Assembly: GCA_965247065.1 (NCBI GenBank)
Contig: CBDFGN010000006.1
Span: 2,480,001-2,544,000, forward strand
DNA: 64,000 nucleotides
Direction of reading: 5' to 3'
Origin: CBDFGN01 sp965247065
GTDB lineage: Bacteria; Bacteroidota; Bacteroidia; Cytophagales; Cyclobacteriaceae
Numbering within the stretch: position 1 is the stretch's first letter; each line of letters begins with the position of its first letter. A program made the translations under genes and the position numbers. This document shows positions 62,375 through 64,000 of this stretch, one piece after another. The notes below the pieces were generated by a model. That model was not told the DNA's origin. It saw nothing but the letters and a program-made list of their open reading frames with translations, and ran no database searches.

Positions 62375-62861
62375 GTTTGTTGTATTTGCTGGTACCCGAT
62401 CTTATTTGCGGCAAAGTTAAGACAATCGCCGGAATCGGCAAATATGGTTGTCCGGTCAATGCATACAAGGAAAAGGGGGGAATGTAACCGGATCTTCAGA
62501 ACAATGGACCGCTCTGACTGGGCTTAAAAGGCGCCGACGCCGTCCATTAGTCAGGGCAGCCTGTCCAACGCCAACTTCGAGTTTGGCAGTGGCTTGAGAA
62601 CATAGCGCCGCTAAGCGAATCACGGGCGTGGGTCTTTTCAATATTCTAGGTCAGGGACCCTTGTGAGTTTGGTTGTGAGCGTAGGAGTAGTAAGATCTTT
62701 CGGCTCTTGTCTTCCGGTTATGGTTTCCAGAAAACGGACGATCGCAATGTTGCATTGAAAGCTTTAAGTGTTAAATTCTTATCCGTCTTCCATAAAAACT
62801 TTTAGGTGTACAGATTTTAAAAGATTAAATTTCAAAATGTTAACTAATCTTAATAATTAAA
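62375..62861. other. 487-bp region without a recognisable gene
   Basis: No convincing coding frame is present on either strand; it presumably contains the promoters of the ParB-domain protein and of the glycosyltransferase at 62862. An AT-rich stretch at about 62770-62860 precedes the latter. Confidence 0.4.
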
Positions 62862-64000
62862 ATGAGAATTGGAATCATTATCGGCAGAATCGGGGGAGTG
62901 GATGGTGTGGCATTGGAAGCAGAAAAATGGATCCATTGTCTTCATGAAATGGGGCACAAAGTTTTTATTATTTCCGGACAATATGAGGAAAGAATAATTG
63001 ACGTCGAAAAGGAGTCTATTTTGAATATGTTGTCCTTTTTTGCCCCTGAAACCTTATGGGAGCAAGACCGTGCTTTTTTTGATAAGCGAGAGGAAGAAGA
63101 AGCGATTCTGGAACATGTAGATACTGCCGCTGAATTTATCGCAAAGAAGCTTGTAAGGTGGATCAGGAAGAGGAAATTGGATGTTGCCATCTCGGAGAAT
63201 GGGTCGGCCCTTCCAAGCCATCTTTCCATGGCGGTCGGGATCAAAAGAGCTTTTGAAAGGACCGCCGTCAATGCAATAACGCATGACCATGATTTTCATT
63301 GGGAACGGGGAGATCGTTATGATTCCAATTATAAACTTGTAAACAATCTTGTTGAGAATACTTTTCCCTTACGTTTAAGCAATTCCAAGCACGCGGTGAT
63401 CAACACTCATACCCAAAACTTATTGAAGGATAAATATGGACGTGATTCGATTATGGTACCTAATGTCATGGATTTTGACAAGCCTTTTGGGAGGGTCACC
63501 AAGCGGAATAAAAAATTGCTTAAAGACATTGGTCTGAATAAACGGGATATTCCTTTGTTTCAAATAACCAGGATTGTAAGAAGAAAAGGAATTGAGTCCG
63601 CCATTGATCTAATCCACCGTCTCAATCGTTTGAATAAAAGCAATGTCAAATTAGTTATAACAGGGGACCATAAAGATGACAACAAAGGTGACTATCATAT
63701 GGAACTCATCAACGCAATTTTTAAGCTAAAACTGCAGGACCACGTAATTTTTGCTAACCAATACATCTCGAATCATATCCGGACGGCTCCAAAGATCAAA
63801 TCCGTTTATTCATTGTCAGATGCCTATGCCAGCGCAGTGGCCTGTACTTATTTTAGTACGTATGAAGGATTTGGAAACGCATTTGTCGAGGCTGTCCTGG
63901 CCAAGAAACCCATTTTTGTAAATAATTACAAGCCAGTTTACTGGCCTGATATTGGAAGCAAGGGTTTTAGGACCGTGCTGCTGGAAGATAATAACCTTAC
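62862..64000 (+). CDS. GT4-family glycosyltransferase, 3' end cut by window edge
   Basis: The frame is open from ATG 62862 to the right edge (379 codons and more). The N-terminal domain starts MRIGIIIGRIGGVDGVALEA and contains NGSALPSHLSMAVGIKRAFE and NAITHDHDFHWERGDRYD; the C-terminal domain carries VPNVMDFDKPFG, PLFQITRIVRRKGIESAIDL and EGFGNAFVEAVLAKKPIFVN. This pattern, including GxDGVALEAxKW and the HDHDFxWER segment, is like the mannosylglucosylglycerate-synthase (MggS)-type GT4 enzymes that make compatible-solute glycosides. Substrates are inferred from this likeness only. It is alone on its strand at the edge. Confidence 0.85.
   Translation, partial: MRIGIIIGRIGGVDGVALEAEKWIHCLHEMGHKVFIISGQYEERIIDVEKESILNMLSFFAPETLWEQDRAFFDKREEEEAILEHVDTAAEFIAKKLVRWIRKRKLDVAISENGSALPSHLSMAVGIKRAFERTAVNAITHDHDFHWERGDRYDSNYKLVNNLVENTFPLRLSNSKHAVINTHTQNLLKDKYGRDSIMVPNVMDFDKPFGRVTKRNKKLLKDIGLNKRDIPLFQITRIVRRKGIESAIDLIHRLNRLNKSNVKLVITGDHKDDNKGDYHMELINAIFKLKLQDHVIFANQYISNHIRTAPKIKSVYSLSDAYASAVACTYFSTYEGFGNAFVEAVLAKKPIFVNNYKPVYWPDIGSKGFRTVLLEDNNL

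Overview
The window looks like a chromosomal segment of a member of the Bacteroidota, most likely a marine or sediment Cytophagia/Saprospiria-type organism. Supporting signs are a type IX secretion-type C25 peptidase with a C-terminal sorting domain beside a PorV-like porin, DUF4301, a PadR/PspC-GIN operon, AraC regulators with membrane N-termini, promoters of the TTTG-N20-TAnnTTTG type, and many SPII-type lipoproteins. No rRNA, tRNA or CRISPR array was found.

Layout. 1-9.7 kb: a cut-off HTH regulator, then a minus-strand hexuronate operon (altronate dehydratase, SDR reductase, KDPG aldolase, a truncated mutarotase, DUF4301), a helical-repeat protein, a thioredoxin-TPR chaperone and a small exported protein. 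9.7-16 kb: a 1679-residue C25 peptidase and its PorV-like partner. 16-26 kb: PadR-PspC-lipoprotein operon, a TetR gene with its operator inside the promoter, an IS3 element, a PmoA/DUF6807 protein and BamA. 26-32 kb: an oxidative-stress block (catalase remnant, katG, divergent oxyR, a broken outer-membrane protein, a peroxiredoxin). 32-37 kb: an IS110 element with a structured leader (bridge RNA candidate), a broken serine hydrolase, a lipoprotein, a degenerate higBA pair and a DUF8091-like protein. 37-41 kb: an ArsR-SRPBCC-SRPBCC operon, an FAH-family hydratase and an MDR reductase. 41-49 kb: a methyltransferase split by a second IS3 copy, a YciI protein, a symporter split by IS982, and an acyl-CoA (MatB-like) synthetase. 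49-57.5 kb: a GlcG/HbpS protein, an ECF sigma factor with YciI and SnoaL partners, broken DUF1801 and GNAT genes, a sterol-desaturase/DUF2147 fusion, and an AraC regulator split by IS1595. 57.5-64 kb: SRPBCC, nucleoside hydrolase, AraC regulator, an avidin-like candidate, a ParB-domain protein, and a glycosyltransferase running off the right edge.

A striking large-scale pattern is that reading frames from 1 to about 26 kb are almost all intact, while between about 26 and 57.5 kb at least nine genes are frameshifted, truncated or interrupted, and four of the five insertion sequences lie there. The two IS3 copies are in inverted orientation about 20 kb apart. The best candidates for something new are the IS110 leader RNA with an altered DEDD motif, the desaturase-DUF2147 fusion, the avidin-like/ParB convergent pair, and the DUF8091-like protein.
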